NCBI GenBank assembly: GCA_000827265.1 | Contig: KN834761.1 | Location: 3,841-67,840 of the forward strand | Reading direction: 5' to 3' | Length of the DNA: 64,000 nucleotides | Origin: Collybiopsis luxurians FD-317 M1 | Lineage: Eukaryota > Basidiomycota > Agaricomycetes > Agaricales > Omphalotaceae | In this document: positions 1-10,009 of the stretch, one piece after another | Position numbering within the stretch: the first letter of the stretch is position 1 | Layout of the letters: every line of letters starts with the position of its first letter | The notes under the pieces: model-generated | Seen by the model: the letters and a program-made list of their open reading frames with translations, nothing else | Database searches by the model: none | Told to the model about the DNA's origin: nothing | Program-made: the position numbers and the translations under genes

Positions 1-887
1 TTGAGCAATTCATGGGTTTGAGCAGCTTTTTTGTAGCTCAATGTGGATGAAGATTCAGTGGATCCATAGTGGACTTTTTCTGAGTGATCGCACAGAATAC
101 ATTTTGAATCCTCCGAGTTGTCTTCAAAGCCAGTGCAATCGCATTGCAGACCAGTGTCCTCGGAATGGAACCTGCAGCCCCCCATGAGTGAAGAAGAAGG
201 AACGAGAGACGGGTTGAGTCACAGGAATTTCCAAGCCAACACTGCCTGAAATATTTTCCGGCTATTTGAATTTTGCTTCGACTCAACGGAGAAAATAAAC
301 TATACCATGTAAATTCATGTAGAAAAATCAGCAATACATAGATTACATTTGATTGTCAGATACATGAACCTTCAGGGTTTTTCTTTTTCGGCGGGCTGGT
401 CGCATAGCTGGGGTAGGGTCACCTGTAGGTGTTTGTTGCTCTGATCGCATGACTGAGCTCAGTCACGTGCGCGCGCAATCTGTCTGTGCGCGCACGTGCT
501 TAATCACAAGGTGCACTCTGGAACAAAAATCGCGGTGTGATTTTTGTCCACTTTTCCACAGCATACGGTCGCAAGCCCTAATGGAACGCTCGGTGCGAAC
601 GCGTTCAGTGTATCCTCGAAACGTTGGAGCAACCAGTTCAGCTGGTCTTAAAATTGTCATAGGGGTAGGGTACGGGATATCGGCAGAATCTAAGAGACTC
701 ACTTGAAAAATTTGAGCATAAACTTTCGAATCGCGCGACGCGGATCCGGATCAAACGCGCTACGCGATGCGCGTGGAGGATAAAATCACGTGCATTTGAA
801 GGTCACGTTCTGGTCTTGGGAAAAGTTCAAAGATCCAACTTCTGGCGCCTTTTAGCGCCTTTCAGCGCCCACACTCATGGACCTCTC
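1..887. other. Intergenic region upstream of FunK1 copy 1
   Basis: No convincing gene is seen; the short open frames have no recognisable domain. The stretch from about 595 to 670 resembles 8112-8190, the upstream region of FunK1 copy 3: both contain TATCCTCGAAaCGTTGgAGC and a following TTCAGCTGGTC block. The promoter region therefore appears to have been duplicated together with the kinase gene. No clear TATA box was found. Confidence 0.5.
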
Positions 888-3450
888 ATGTCATCACTGT
901 CCTCTACGCCTCGGCGCAAGTCCACATCCAGTACGCCCAGCCATGACTCCAGCACAAAGCCTGCATCTCAGTCGAGCCTGATCGATGACATGTCCTCCGA
1001 GCTTGGAGGTCAAACCTGGGAATTCCCCGCAGAACGGCTCGCGAAGGCGCTTTCAGCGAAGACGAGGAAGGAATCGGCTCCACTTTTCACAGAACACACT
1101 ATCGACGAGCTTGACAACTATTACATCGACATCGACAATCTCAAAGTCAAAATTAAAAAGGCCCAGGATCACTTTGTCAAGCAAAAGTTGGACGCGGGTC
1201 TCGATCATCCTAAGGGTTCTTCTGAGAGGGCTCATTATTCCGGATTGGTTGACTTTCTTAACGGAGGTTTCGCTTCGTGTATGGTCGGATTAGGACAGGA
1301 AGGTAGTAGAGCGATTCACAAGGCACTCAAATTTCATGTCTGGGATAAACAAATGAAGGATGGAATTGATGGCGCGCACCCGCTCAAACCTGATATTGCG
1401 GGAGTGCTCGGGGAAGAGACACCGGACTCACTCTTTTGGAGTCCGCCGGTCGAAGGGGAGAACGAGATGGTCATTCCTGTCGAAGTCAAGGAAGTTTGGT
1501 CGACATTGGTCCTTCAGGCTGGAACTTACGCTCGCTGTATGTTCAGTGCCAGCCCGCTACGGCAGTTCGTGTTGGTTATGGGCTACGATCATCAAAAGCG
1601 TTTGCTGCGGTTTCTGGTTTACCATCGTGCAGGTCTTACAGCTTCACAGCCGCTGGAACTCACCAGCGTCGAAGGCCAAAAGCACTTTGTCCTTGTGCTA
1701 TTCTCTATCCTCACCTGGAAAACTCGCGCTAGTGCTGGATTCCCTGCATGGTGCAATGAAGCCCAGCTCTACCTTCCTCGATCTGACGCCGCCGTTGATA
1801 TAGTTCGTATTCTTCACAATAGCTCCTGTGTCCGCGGTCGTGCTCCTCGTGTTTACTACGTCCACGTTCCTGCTGCATCCGGTTCAAAGCCTACTGAAGA
1901 TCTCGCGCCAGATACGCAAACCAAGGGACTGCGACGTTCGCTGAGGATTCAACACAAGAGCGATTCGCAGCGGAGCAAGAAGTCGGGAATAGACGGGAAG
2001 AGGTCGTCACAGCAGAGCAATAGGGTTGCGGAGCTACAAGGGAAGAAGTCATCTCAGGGGAGCGGCCGCAATGACCAGCGTCGCTCAGACCCGAGTAAAG
2101 GTGCTTCAAAGAACTCTCAGGTGAAGGTGCCGCGTACGGACAACGAGAGAGGTCAGTTTCTTTTAAATCCGTGCGTTCCGTTCTAACTCGCTTTTTAGTC
2201 TTATCCCTTGTGATCTCGCGAAATCGGGCATTGGGATATGAACTGCTCAAGGTGGAGCAGGAGATCGTTTGGGCTCCGCCGAATCAACTTCGCCTTGATG
2301 CTGGGGACTTTGCCGCCGTGAAACTATCTTGGATTCCAGGTAGAGGTCTGAACTATGTGCTTATCGAGCCTCGACTTCTTCGTGATTGTGGGGGCATGTT
2401 TGGCGTACCAAAACATTTCTACTCATTCCGTGCTCACCACCAGAATGGCTGCCCGACTACGAATCATCTTTTACTTCCATCTCCCTCTGAGAATCCGGAT
2501 GACTTTCGATGGAACTTATTCCGTGAACTACCGGAGAACCCCGAATATCGTTCTCTTTTGGGTCATGTAATTGCGTTTGCTGGCCATTCCCTCGTGTCTG
2601 CCAAGGATCTACCGTCGTTGATTCGGGCAGTTCTTCACGCACATCTAGGTGAGGTTGTACGCTCGAGCTTATGTTCCGGACTGGCTGACGTTCCATTGAG
2701 GTTACTACAATATGTGCCAGAAAAACTATCAACACCGCGACCTCAGTATTGGAAACGTGCTGATGGTGGATGAACCGGTGAAGAGCGAACCATTCAATAT
2801 CCCCAATCCGAAGAACGAAGTGCAGGAGGAGATTCTTCGTGTTTGTAAGGAATTGAAGATCGATGATCAGTGCACGGGATTTGTCATTGATGGCGATATG
2901 GCTGTTGATTGGAATACGTATTTCACTGAGGAGCATGTTGGCACTAAATCTGTAAGAGTCCTGAGTCTGAGTTTTCCAAGTATTGTATATCTCGAGACTG
3001 ATCGCTTTTCAGGGTACTGCGGAATTCATGTCTACGGCGTTACTATATCCAGAGCTGGAAGATCATATGCATTCGCCCCTCGATGACTACTATTCATTCT
3101 TTTTCGTTACGCAATGGGCATGCGCCTTTCACGCCCTGTCCCCAGAAGATTCACCCAAACGCCCAAGGATTCTTCAGATGTTGCGCGAGCGTATCGGTGG
3201 AGACGTCAATGCGAGAACCTCCGCAACTTTTACTATCACCAGTGACGCTGACATGGAGGTAGACGATTATGGTGCATTTTTAGTGCAAGCTCAGTCGTTT
3301 TTACGAGAGTGGAATCGTACGCTTCAGAAGCTGGAGCCTGAATGGAGAAAGATGGCTGCATCTCACGGAAATAACATCGATTCTTTTCGTGCGATTGCGG
3401 ACCGTGGGCTGTTGTCCTTTTTGAAGATTGCTAGGAAATATATCTCTTAA
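888..3450 (+). CDS. FunK1-type fungal protein kinase, full-length copy 1
   Basis: This is a fungal-specific serine/threonine-like kinase (FunK1, Pkinase_fungal family), a group expanded in multicellular basidiomycetes; substrate unknown. Exons are 888-2151, 2199-2648, 2701-2951 and 3013-3450, summing to 2403 bases (800 aa). The start is the first in-frame ATG (MSSLSSTPRR). The first ~420 residues are the family's N-terminal region, ending in a basic Ser/Arg/Lys-rich linker. The kinase core shows CPTTNHLLLPSP, the catalytic loop HRDLSIGNVL (HRD about residues 583-585), the metal-binding motif IDGDMAVDW (about 635) and GTAEFMSTAL in the activation segment. The C-terminal helix-rich tail ends SFLKIARKYIS. 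All canonical motifs are present, so an active kinase is plausible. It is the only full-length member of three copies here and probably the source of the other two. Confidence 0.9.
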
Positions 3451-3659
3451 CGAATCTAGACTACATATACACGTCGAATCTGTACATATGTGTGCTGGAG
3501 TGTTGAACGGACGCTTTCTACACGTCAGAGACCTACCCCTACATACATAGTATGATATATCGCTTGTGTAGCGTAAGTGTTGAGGACGGGGCTGCGTCAT
3601 GTGCCCGCGTTTGACACGCAATGTATACCTCGTTCGAGTCTTCAATTACTGCCTTCATG

Positions 3660-4987
3660 TTGCATGCTCGTCAAGATTTTCATCCGCGCCCCAATGCAAG
3701 CAGAACCGTTCAAGTGAAGGTCACGGATAAAGATAATGAGAAAGGTTGACTTCCCCTCATTCTGTACGTACAGTACGTTCCAATTCTCATTTATTTCACA
3801 GCTGCGTCCATTCTTATCTTTCGAAATCAGGCTAGCGATGAATCGCTCGATATGCCTCAGGTTACTGATTGGTTTCTGCCGTTTCAACGTATCCAAAAGC
3901 CTGGCGATCTTTCCGTAATGAAATTCTCTTGGATTCCAGATAGAGGTCCAAATAGCTTGCTCAATGAACCTCGGCTTTTTCGTGATTGTGATGGCATGTT
4001 TGGAGTACCAGAGCATTTCTACTCATTCCGCGCTTACCACCAGAATGGCTGCCCGACTACGAATCATCTTTTTCTTCCATCTCCTTTTGACAATCCGGAT
4101 GATTTTCGATGGGACGTATTCCACGAGTCAGAGGAAGAACCGGATTCTCGGTCTCTTCGAGGCCGGGCGGCTGCGTTTGCCGGTCATTCCCTTGTATCTG
4201 CTAAGGATCTACCGTCATTGACTCGAGCAGTTCTTCACGCACATATAGGTAAGCTGGAGATACTGAGCTGGAATCTACAACTGACGACTCAGTTCAGGTT
4301 ATTACAACATGTGCCAAAGTAGCTACCGGTGTCTCGATCTCAGTATTGGGAAGATTCAAATGGTGGATGAACCAATCAGGAGCAATCCGTTCGACGAAGA
4401 ACGAAGTGCAGGAGGAGATTCTTCGTGTTTGTAGGGAGTTGGAGATCGATGACCAGTGCACAGGATTTGTCATTGATGGCGATATGGCCGTCGATTGGAA
4501 TATGTATTTCACTGAGGAACATGCCGGCACCAAATCCGTAAGGACTCTTCCAGATACTGTACATTTTGAGAAGTGGTCCTTTGTAGGGTACTGCCGAATT
4601 CATTTCCTCGAAGCTGTATATACATTCCCCCGTCAATGATTACTACTCATTCTTTTTTGTTACGCACTGGGCATGCGTCTTCCATGCCTCACCTCCATAG
4701 GATCCATCAACGTACCCAGAACTTCTTGAAGGTTTGCGTGAGCGTATCGCTGGAGATGTTAATATGAGAGACTCAGCAACTTTTACCATGAACGCAGAGG
4801 ATTATGGTAAGTTTTGGCGCAAGCTCGGTCGTTTCTACGAGAGTGGTGGCACAAATTACTTCAAGCGCTGGAGCCTAAATGGGATGAGATAGTTTAATAC
4901 CAGGGAAATAACATTGATTGTTTCCGTGCGATTGCAGACCGTGGATTGTTGTCCTTTATGAAGGTCGCTCGCAAGTATCTCTCTTAA
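3660..4987 (+). pseudogene. FunK1 kinase pseudogene, copy 2
   Basis: A decayed tandem copy of the C-terminal half of the upstream kinase. Conserved pieces are NHLFLPSP, LVSAKDLPSLTRAVL, GFVIDGDMAVDW and the end SFMKVARKYLS. The N-terminal ~420 residues are missing. The catalytic HRD has become CLD (around 4345). About 15 bases are missing near 4395 and shift the frame. The activation-segment exon is disrupted near 4600, with a stop at 4637. An in-frame TAA near 4893 precedes the last conserved block. The 3' flank (4988-5130) matches the 3' flank of copy 1 (3451-3590), so the duplicated unit included downstream sequence. Confidence 0.88.
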
Positions 4988-5761
4988 CGAATGTAGACTA
5001 TATACAGTATGTTGAATGTGAACAGATAATGGAGTGTTGAACGGTCGCTTTCTGCATCTTAGAGACCAGCCCCTACATACTTACATAGTGTCACGTTTGT
5101 AGTGTAAATGTTGAGGACAGGACAACAGCGAACGATTGGATATATCGATCATTTCGCTGGATGAGACAAAAAAATCTTCTTTTTTTTCGCATCAGCGCTT
5201 CATACACGAGTTAGACGGCTGTCTATGCCAACAAATCGGTCTTGATCATCTTGACAGCGTTGTTATATGGCTTGATATTGATATTCTCTTCCGAAGATAT
5301 TTTGGGACTTCGGACGCCGATTTGTTCCTACTATTCCCAGAAACATCCTCCGTCTCTGAGATCTGAGGTGCCATCCAGATCGAAGTCTTCCTGCAGAACT
5401 ACCACCTGAATGTAGGTTATTCCACGATGCCGGTCCCCCGCTATGCCTGAGCAAGTTGAGCCAATTTCTGGCCTTCTGGAGAACTTTTACACAGTGAGCG
5501 CAGTAGTCATCGTTGAATTAGTGTTTCGTGCCGGTTCCGGGGTTACTCTGCCAGCTGGTCGCCGATCTCGGTGCATGGTCTTGCCGATAGCAGGCAACTG
5601 ATTCACGCCGAAACTTTGATTCTGATTCAGATAGACAGATGGGGCACAGCTTGACAGAGACATCGGATATAAATGCCCCCCTCGAGACCACTCAGAGGCC
5701 TCACGACCAGGCCTGTAGTTTACTCAGTCTCTGACCCACGTCCAGGTCGGTCTCTACTCAG
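4988..5761. other. Duplicated 3' flank followed by intergenic DNA
   Basis: The first ~140 bases repeat the 3' flank of FunK1 copy 1: both contain GGAGTGTTGAACGG, CGCTTTCT, TAGAGACC-type blocks and TGTTGAGGACaGG. The rest (5131-5761) holds no recognisable gene. It ends in the promoter of the next gene. Confidence 0.6.
5668..5674 (+). promoter_or_regulatory. TATA box of the seven-helix protein gene
   Basis: TATAAAT lies about 90 bases upstream of the chosen ATG at 5762, a usual distance for fungal core promoters. Assignment rests on position and motif only. Confidence 0.5.
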
Positions 5762-7289
5762 ATGTCGGCGTGCCAAGCGGATGCCATCTGCACACTTGCA
5801 GATGGCTTTAAACTTATTCTTTCTGCGACCGTTGTGATACCAGTAGCAGTGAGCATTTTGGTTCTGACAGTCAACCTTATTTCTAGAATTAACCTCACGG
5901 TCTGTTTATTTTTATTTTACCTGCAGGTTAACTTGTTATTGTACGGTAATCTTCTTCATTCTTTCCCAAGCTTTGGGACCCATCTCAGAGAGTTTATCAC
6001 CAGGTGTTTCTATAACCTTCTTTGGTATCAGCATACACATTTTCCAAAGAAAATATGTACCTGGAAGGCTCTACATCATCGCAGTTCTCTTGTTCTTTGG
6101 GTTTTCTACTGCCTCCGTCATACTCGATACATTCTTCAGGATAGCTGCGGCTTCCTCAGGGGTGCCTGCACTGCCGATAGCGACTGTAGACTTTTTGGGG
6201 CAGACTGAAATCAAGAATATTGCAATAGCATTAGATTATGTTTATTTTGCTGCCGGGTATGGATCTACAAGTTAGTTGAGATCAGAGGATATCTGACTCA
6301 AGTTACCCATCTTATAGGGTGCTTGGGGATATTATACTGGTAAGTAGAAGTAGTTTCATGAAGATCTTGATTGAGTTCAGTGGAGTAGATACATCGATGT
6401 TACCGCCTTTGGAACTCAAGAAAAAGTGTCATTGTTCTTCCCATTCTGGGCCTGCTAGGTGTTGTTGGTGAGGGTTCCAATACTGTTGTGCCATGAACCA
6501 CCAATGGATATCGATAAATCTTAACTTCATAGCGGTCTGGGTAGGTTTTATGATATCAAAATCAGCAGGCGTTGCCATAGCATGGACGGATGCGTCCTTT
6601 ATGGCTCTTGAACTCGTTGAAAATGTTGTCTTGACCGGACTGATTGGCAAGTAAATCTCCGCGTCCAGAAGAGGGTTCTCATTCAGTCTTTTCTTGGCTT
6701 CAGCTGGTAGACTGCGATGGATGAATAAAAGAGTCAACCAACTTCTTCCCGGAGGTGATCAATCAGGTGTACAAAGTCTTCTCGGAATCATGTAAGTACA
6801 TCTGTGGTTGATAATTGCTTTCGTTCATCGCCTTTTAAATGGAATCTCCAGTTTGGAGTCTGCCGTCATCGTCCCACTGATGCTCTTGTTGGTGTATCCC
6901 GCCATATTCTACGACCCCCAAGTCAAGTTCAATTTTGGTTTCGCTGTTTATGTGTATGTCATTCTAAACCCATGCATTTTGACTCAAACCGTCGTAAGTG
7001 CACTAGATTCATTGACAGATCTCAGATTCTCATCCTCTCGATGGTTTGACAGGCCATAGCATCTATGCTCATTGTGATTCGCATCGGTCTTGGAGTGAAT
7101 GATCCAGAATCTGACACACCAGACTTGGACATTGTTGAACGTGATATGAGGAAGGAAGGAAGAAAGCAAGTATATGACTGGGCGATACAACCTTTCCGAC
7201 TCAAATATGTACGGTATCATGGTCACGGACAACATCCAGATTCTCCCCGTTCCTTGAGGGAGGATGATACTACCCTGGGCAACAGTTGA
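5762..7289 (+). CDS. Seven-helix integral membrane protein of unknown function
   Basis: This belongs to a large agaricomycete family of multi-pass membrane proteins with a recurring LTGLIAGR segment; function unknown. Spliced pieces show hydrophobic helices in order: FKLILSATVVIPVA, ITFFGISIHIF followed by QRKYVPGRLY, a helix with LLFFGFSTASVILD, LGILYW, SVIVLPILGLLGVVG, a helix ending VVLTGLIAGRLRW, ILESAVIVPLML, and a last helix before IRIGLGVN. The tail is polar. Most introns are 50-80 bp GT-AG. The one after TGLI (6647-6703) starts GCAAGT and is a GC-AG intron, which restores the family motif TGLIAGR. One junction near 6400-6420 could not be joined in frame by any standard site that I could find, so a frameshift there is possible. 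The start at 5762 is the first ATG after the TATA box. Confidence 0.72.
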
Positions 7290-8395
7290 AGTCCCCATCA
7301 AACAATTAAACTATTTTCATCTTATTGCGTGGGGCGATGGACTTGATACGGCGTGGCTATGGACTTGATGTGTGGCCATGGCAGCTAGCTATTACTAGTA
7401 AACATATATCCTGGCTTTTGCAATATAAATCCTCAAATAAAGGCAAAGTTGATATATGGTGTAGCTGCTCGCGGTGCATGAGTCAGTGGGACTCCTATGT
7501 CAATTATAAACATGAAGGCTACTGTGAAGCCAGTGTTCACTTCTGAAGTACTTCAAGAGCTGAGTAGAAAAAGAAACAGCCAAACACTCCTCCTGCAGCG
7601 GATTATGAGACTTTAGTGAATAGTCACCTTATCTTACTGCTACATCAACAAACTAATCTTGATGGATGATACTGTCTATCGGTGTATACAGAGTTAGATA
7701 TCCCTATCAAGGAATTAAACGGACTCTCTAGACTCTTTGTGCCTCGCACCATAGGGAAACGATTGACATCGCGAAGCTTGCCATGACTATGTTCAATTGT
7801 CTAGGTAAACCATGACGTTGGCATATACATATCTATGGGCAAAAGAGCCAATGTTCGGAAACCGGGTACTTTCTATGTAATCCAGCCAGGTCTAGGTCAC
7901 GGTCGAAAAGCTAATTCGAGGAAAGAGGAGTATGGCAGCGGAAGCCTATTTGAGAGTATTATCTCCGAGTTAGCATGCTCAACAAGATAGTCCGTTCCAC
8001 GCTCAGTTGTATTGCTTAAGGCGTGGTTGGGGCTCTGATCTCTGCAACGCGTTGAACGAACGTTTTTAGCCTGAAAACATACCCACTGACACGGTTGCAT
8101 ACCTCAAAAGAAAACTTGGCGCGGACGCGTTTATATCCTCGAAGCGTTGCAGCAACTGAGAGTTCAGCTGGTCGCAGAAATGTTATAAAGTCTAGGGTAA
8201 AACCCAAGCGACCTGTTTGGGTGGGTTCCGGATCTTTGAAGATCAGAACAAAACGCGTCCAGAATTGGATCATGTGCAAGTCACAAGCCCGAGTCGTTAA
8301 TCGGGTCCTTTAGCGCTCGTACGACGTACAAAACGTATCTGACCACTTTGACCTCCGTCGAGGTTTCAAGAACTTTTTCCGAACGGAAGAGTAAA
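7290..8395. other. Intergenic region holding a gene relic and a duplicated promoter block
   Basis: No intact gene. The region contains an acyltransferase relic (7735-7867, listed separately) and, at 8112-8190, a block resembling the upstream region of FunK1 copy 1 (595-670). The rest shows nothing recognisable. Confidence 0.55.
7735..7867 (+). pseudogene. Relic of the glycerol-3-phosphate acyltransferase gene
   Basis: About 130 bases align with 10155-10283, the catalytic region of the intact acyltransferase gene. The core GCTTGCCATGACTATG is identical, and 29 of 31 bases match over 7761-7791. The stretch covers the H-x4-D catalytic block (SHHNEMID in the intact gene), which here is mutated and out of frame. 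No further exons are visible on either side, so this is a broken fragment left by a local duplication. Confidence 0.75.
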
Positions 8396-9669
8396 ATGAG
8401 TAAAGCAAGTGAAGATCATGGTGAGCTTTTACTCAATCTGTGAGTTCCAATTCTTACTTGCTTTACAGTCGCGTCCGATGATCCATTGCTCAATGAACCT
8501 CAAAATACCGATTATCTCCCGCCTACGCTGAAACCTGGTGATTCGGCCGTCATGACTTTCTCCTGGATACCAGATAGCGGCCAACACAACTCGGATTTTG
8601 AGCTGAGGCTTCTTCGGGACTGTGGAGGCATGTATGGCATACCGGAACACTTCTCCTCGGTCCGTCATCATGAAAAGGGCTGTCCAACTACAAACCATCT
8701 TTTCCTTCCGTCTCCCTCTGAAAATCTGGATGACTTTCGATGGAACCTATTCGACGAGCCCACAGAGAAACCAGATTATCGTTCTCTTTGGCGCCGGATG
8801 GACGCGTTTCCGGGCCATTCCCTTGTATCTGCCAAGGATTTGCTGTCTTTGATTCGGGCAGTTCTTGATGCACATCTAGGTGAGTTGATGGTTCGGAGTT
8901 AAAATTTATAGCTAAAATCTCATTGAGGTTATTACAACATGTGCCAGAAGAACTACCAGCACCGTAATCTCAGTATTGAAAACGTTTTGATGGTGGATGA
9001 AGCAATTCAGAGCAAACCGTTTGACATTCCCGATCCGAAGGACGAGGTGCAGGAGGAGATTCTTCATGTTTGTAAGGAGCTGAATATTGATGACTACTGC
9101 ACCGGATTTGTCGTTGTGGACGGCGTTATGGCCGTCGATTGGAATACGTATTTTTCTGATGAGCGTGGGGACACTGAATCTGTAAGCAATTTTCAGCTTG
9201 GAGCATTTCGAGACTGAACCACTTGCAGGGCACTCCTGAATTCATATCTACCGCGCCGCTGACCCCAGGACTAGAAAGGCATATGCATTCGCCCCTCGAC
9301 GACTATTATTCATTCTTCTTTGTTACGCAATCGGCCTGTGTCTTTCATGATCTGTCTCCAGAGGATTCGCCGGAGCACCCAGACTTTCTTGAAAATTTGC
9401 GTGATCGTATCGCTGGAGACGTCAAAATGATAGCTGCGGCGACCTGTACCATTACTAGAAGAGTTTCCATGGAGGTAGCGCATTACGGTGCATTTTTGGT
9501 ACAGGCTCAGTCATTTTTACGAGAGTGGTATCATTCGCTTCAAAAGCTGCAGACTGAATGGAATGAAATGGTTGCGTCTCAGGGCTGTAACATCGATTCC
9601 TTCCGTTCTATTGCAGACCGTGGTTTGTTGTCTTTTCTGAAGGTTGCTAGTAAGCATATCTCGCGGTGA
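8396..9669 (+). CDS. Short FunK1-type kinase, copy 3, probable pseudokinase
   Basis: A shortened FunK1 gene. Exons are 8396-8420, 8469-8879, 8928-9181 and 9229-9669, summing to 1131 bases (376 aa) with no internal stop. The start MSKASEDH is an ATG in a 25-base first exon; the ~420-residue N-terminal region of copy 1 is absent. Intron positions match copy 1. The C-terminal kinase half is kept: NHLFLPSP, LVSAKDLLSLIRAVL, GTPEFISTAP, SPLDDYYSFFFV. The catalytic loop reads HRNLSIENVL, so the HRD aspartate is asparagine (Asn159). The metal-binding motif reads VVDGVMAVDW where copy 1 has VIDGDMAVDW. Reading frame and splice sites are preserved while catalytic residues are changed, which fits a pseudokinase or a young non-functional copy. 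Confidence 0.82.
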
Positions 9670-10009
9670 CTGCAGATTGCTTTTACTTATGTAACCTACT
9701 GCTGCCTATTTCCGATGATGGAAAAGCAGCGTTGTAAAACGAGCTACTTAGTTAGAGTATTGTATGTATTTCCATAATGATTACTTTCTTGGTATGAAGT
9801 TGAGTGAATTAGGTGATTGACAGTGTCTCTCTTCTGCGTTGTCGCCTAGGATCTGAAAACTTGACTATCGCCGTCGCGTCGCGCCACCCTTGGGCCGGGG
9901 TAATGTCACGTGTCTCGCGTTGACGCTCACCGGGGTCCAGGCTTGATCTCAAGTTTCCATCGTAACTTCTCTCTGTACAACGCTCGCATCGAAAGACGGA
10001 AGATATGCG
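9670..10009. other. Intergenic region and acyltransferase promoter
   Basis: No gene is seen. A CpG-rich stretch (9870-9930) precedes the acyltransferase start. No TATA box is obvious. Confidence 0.5.

Noticed and set aside
449..706. Overlapping open frames on both strands upstream of FunK1 copy 1
   Set aside because: No domain or codon pattern; the stretch matches a non-coding block upstream of FunK1 copy 3.
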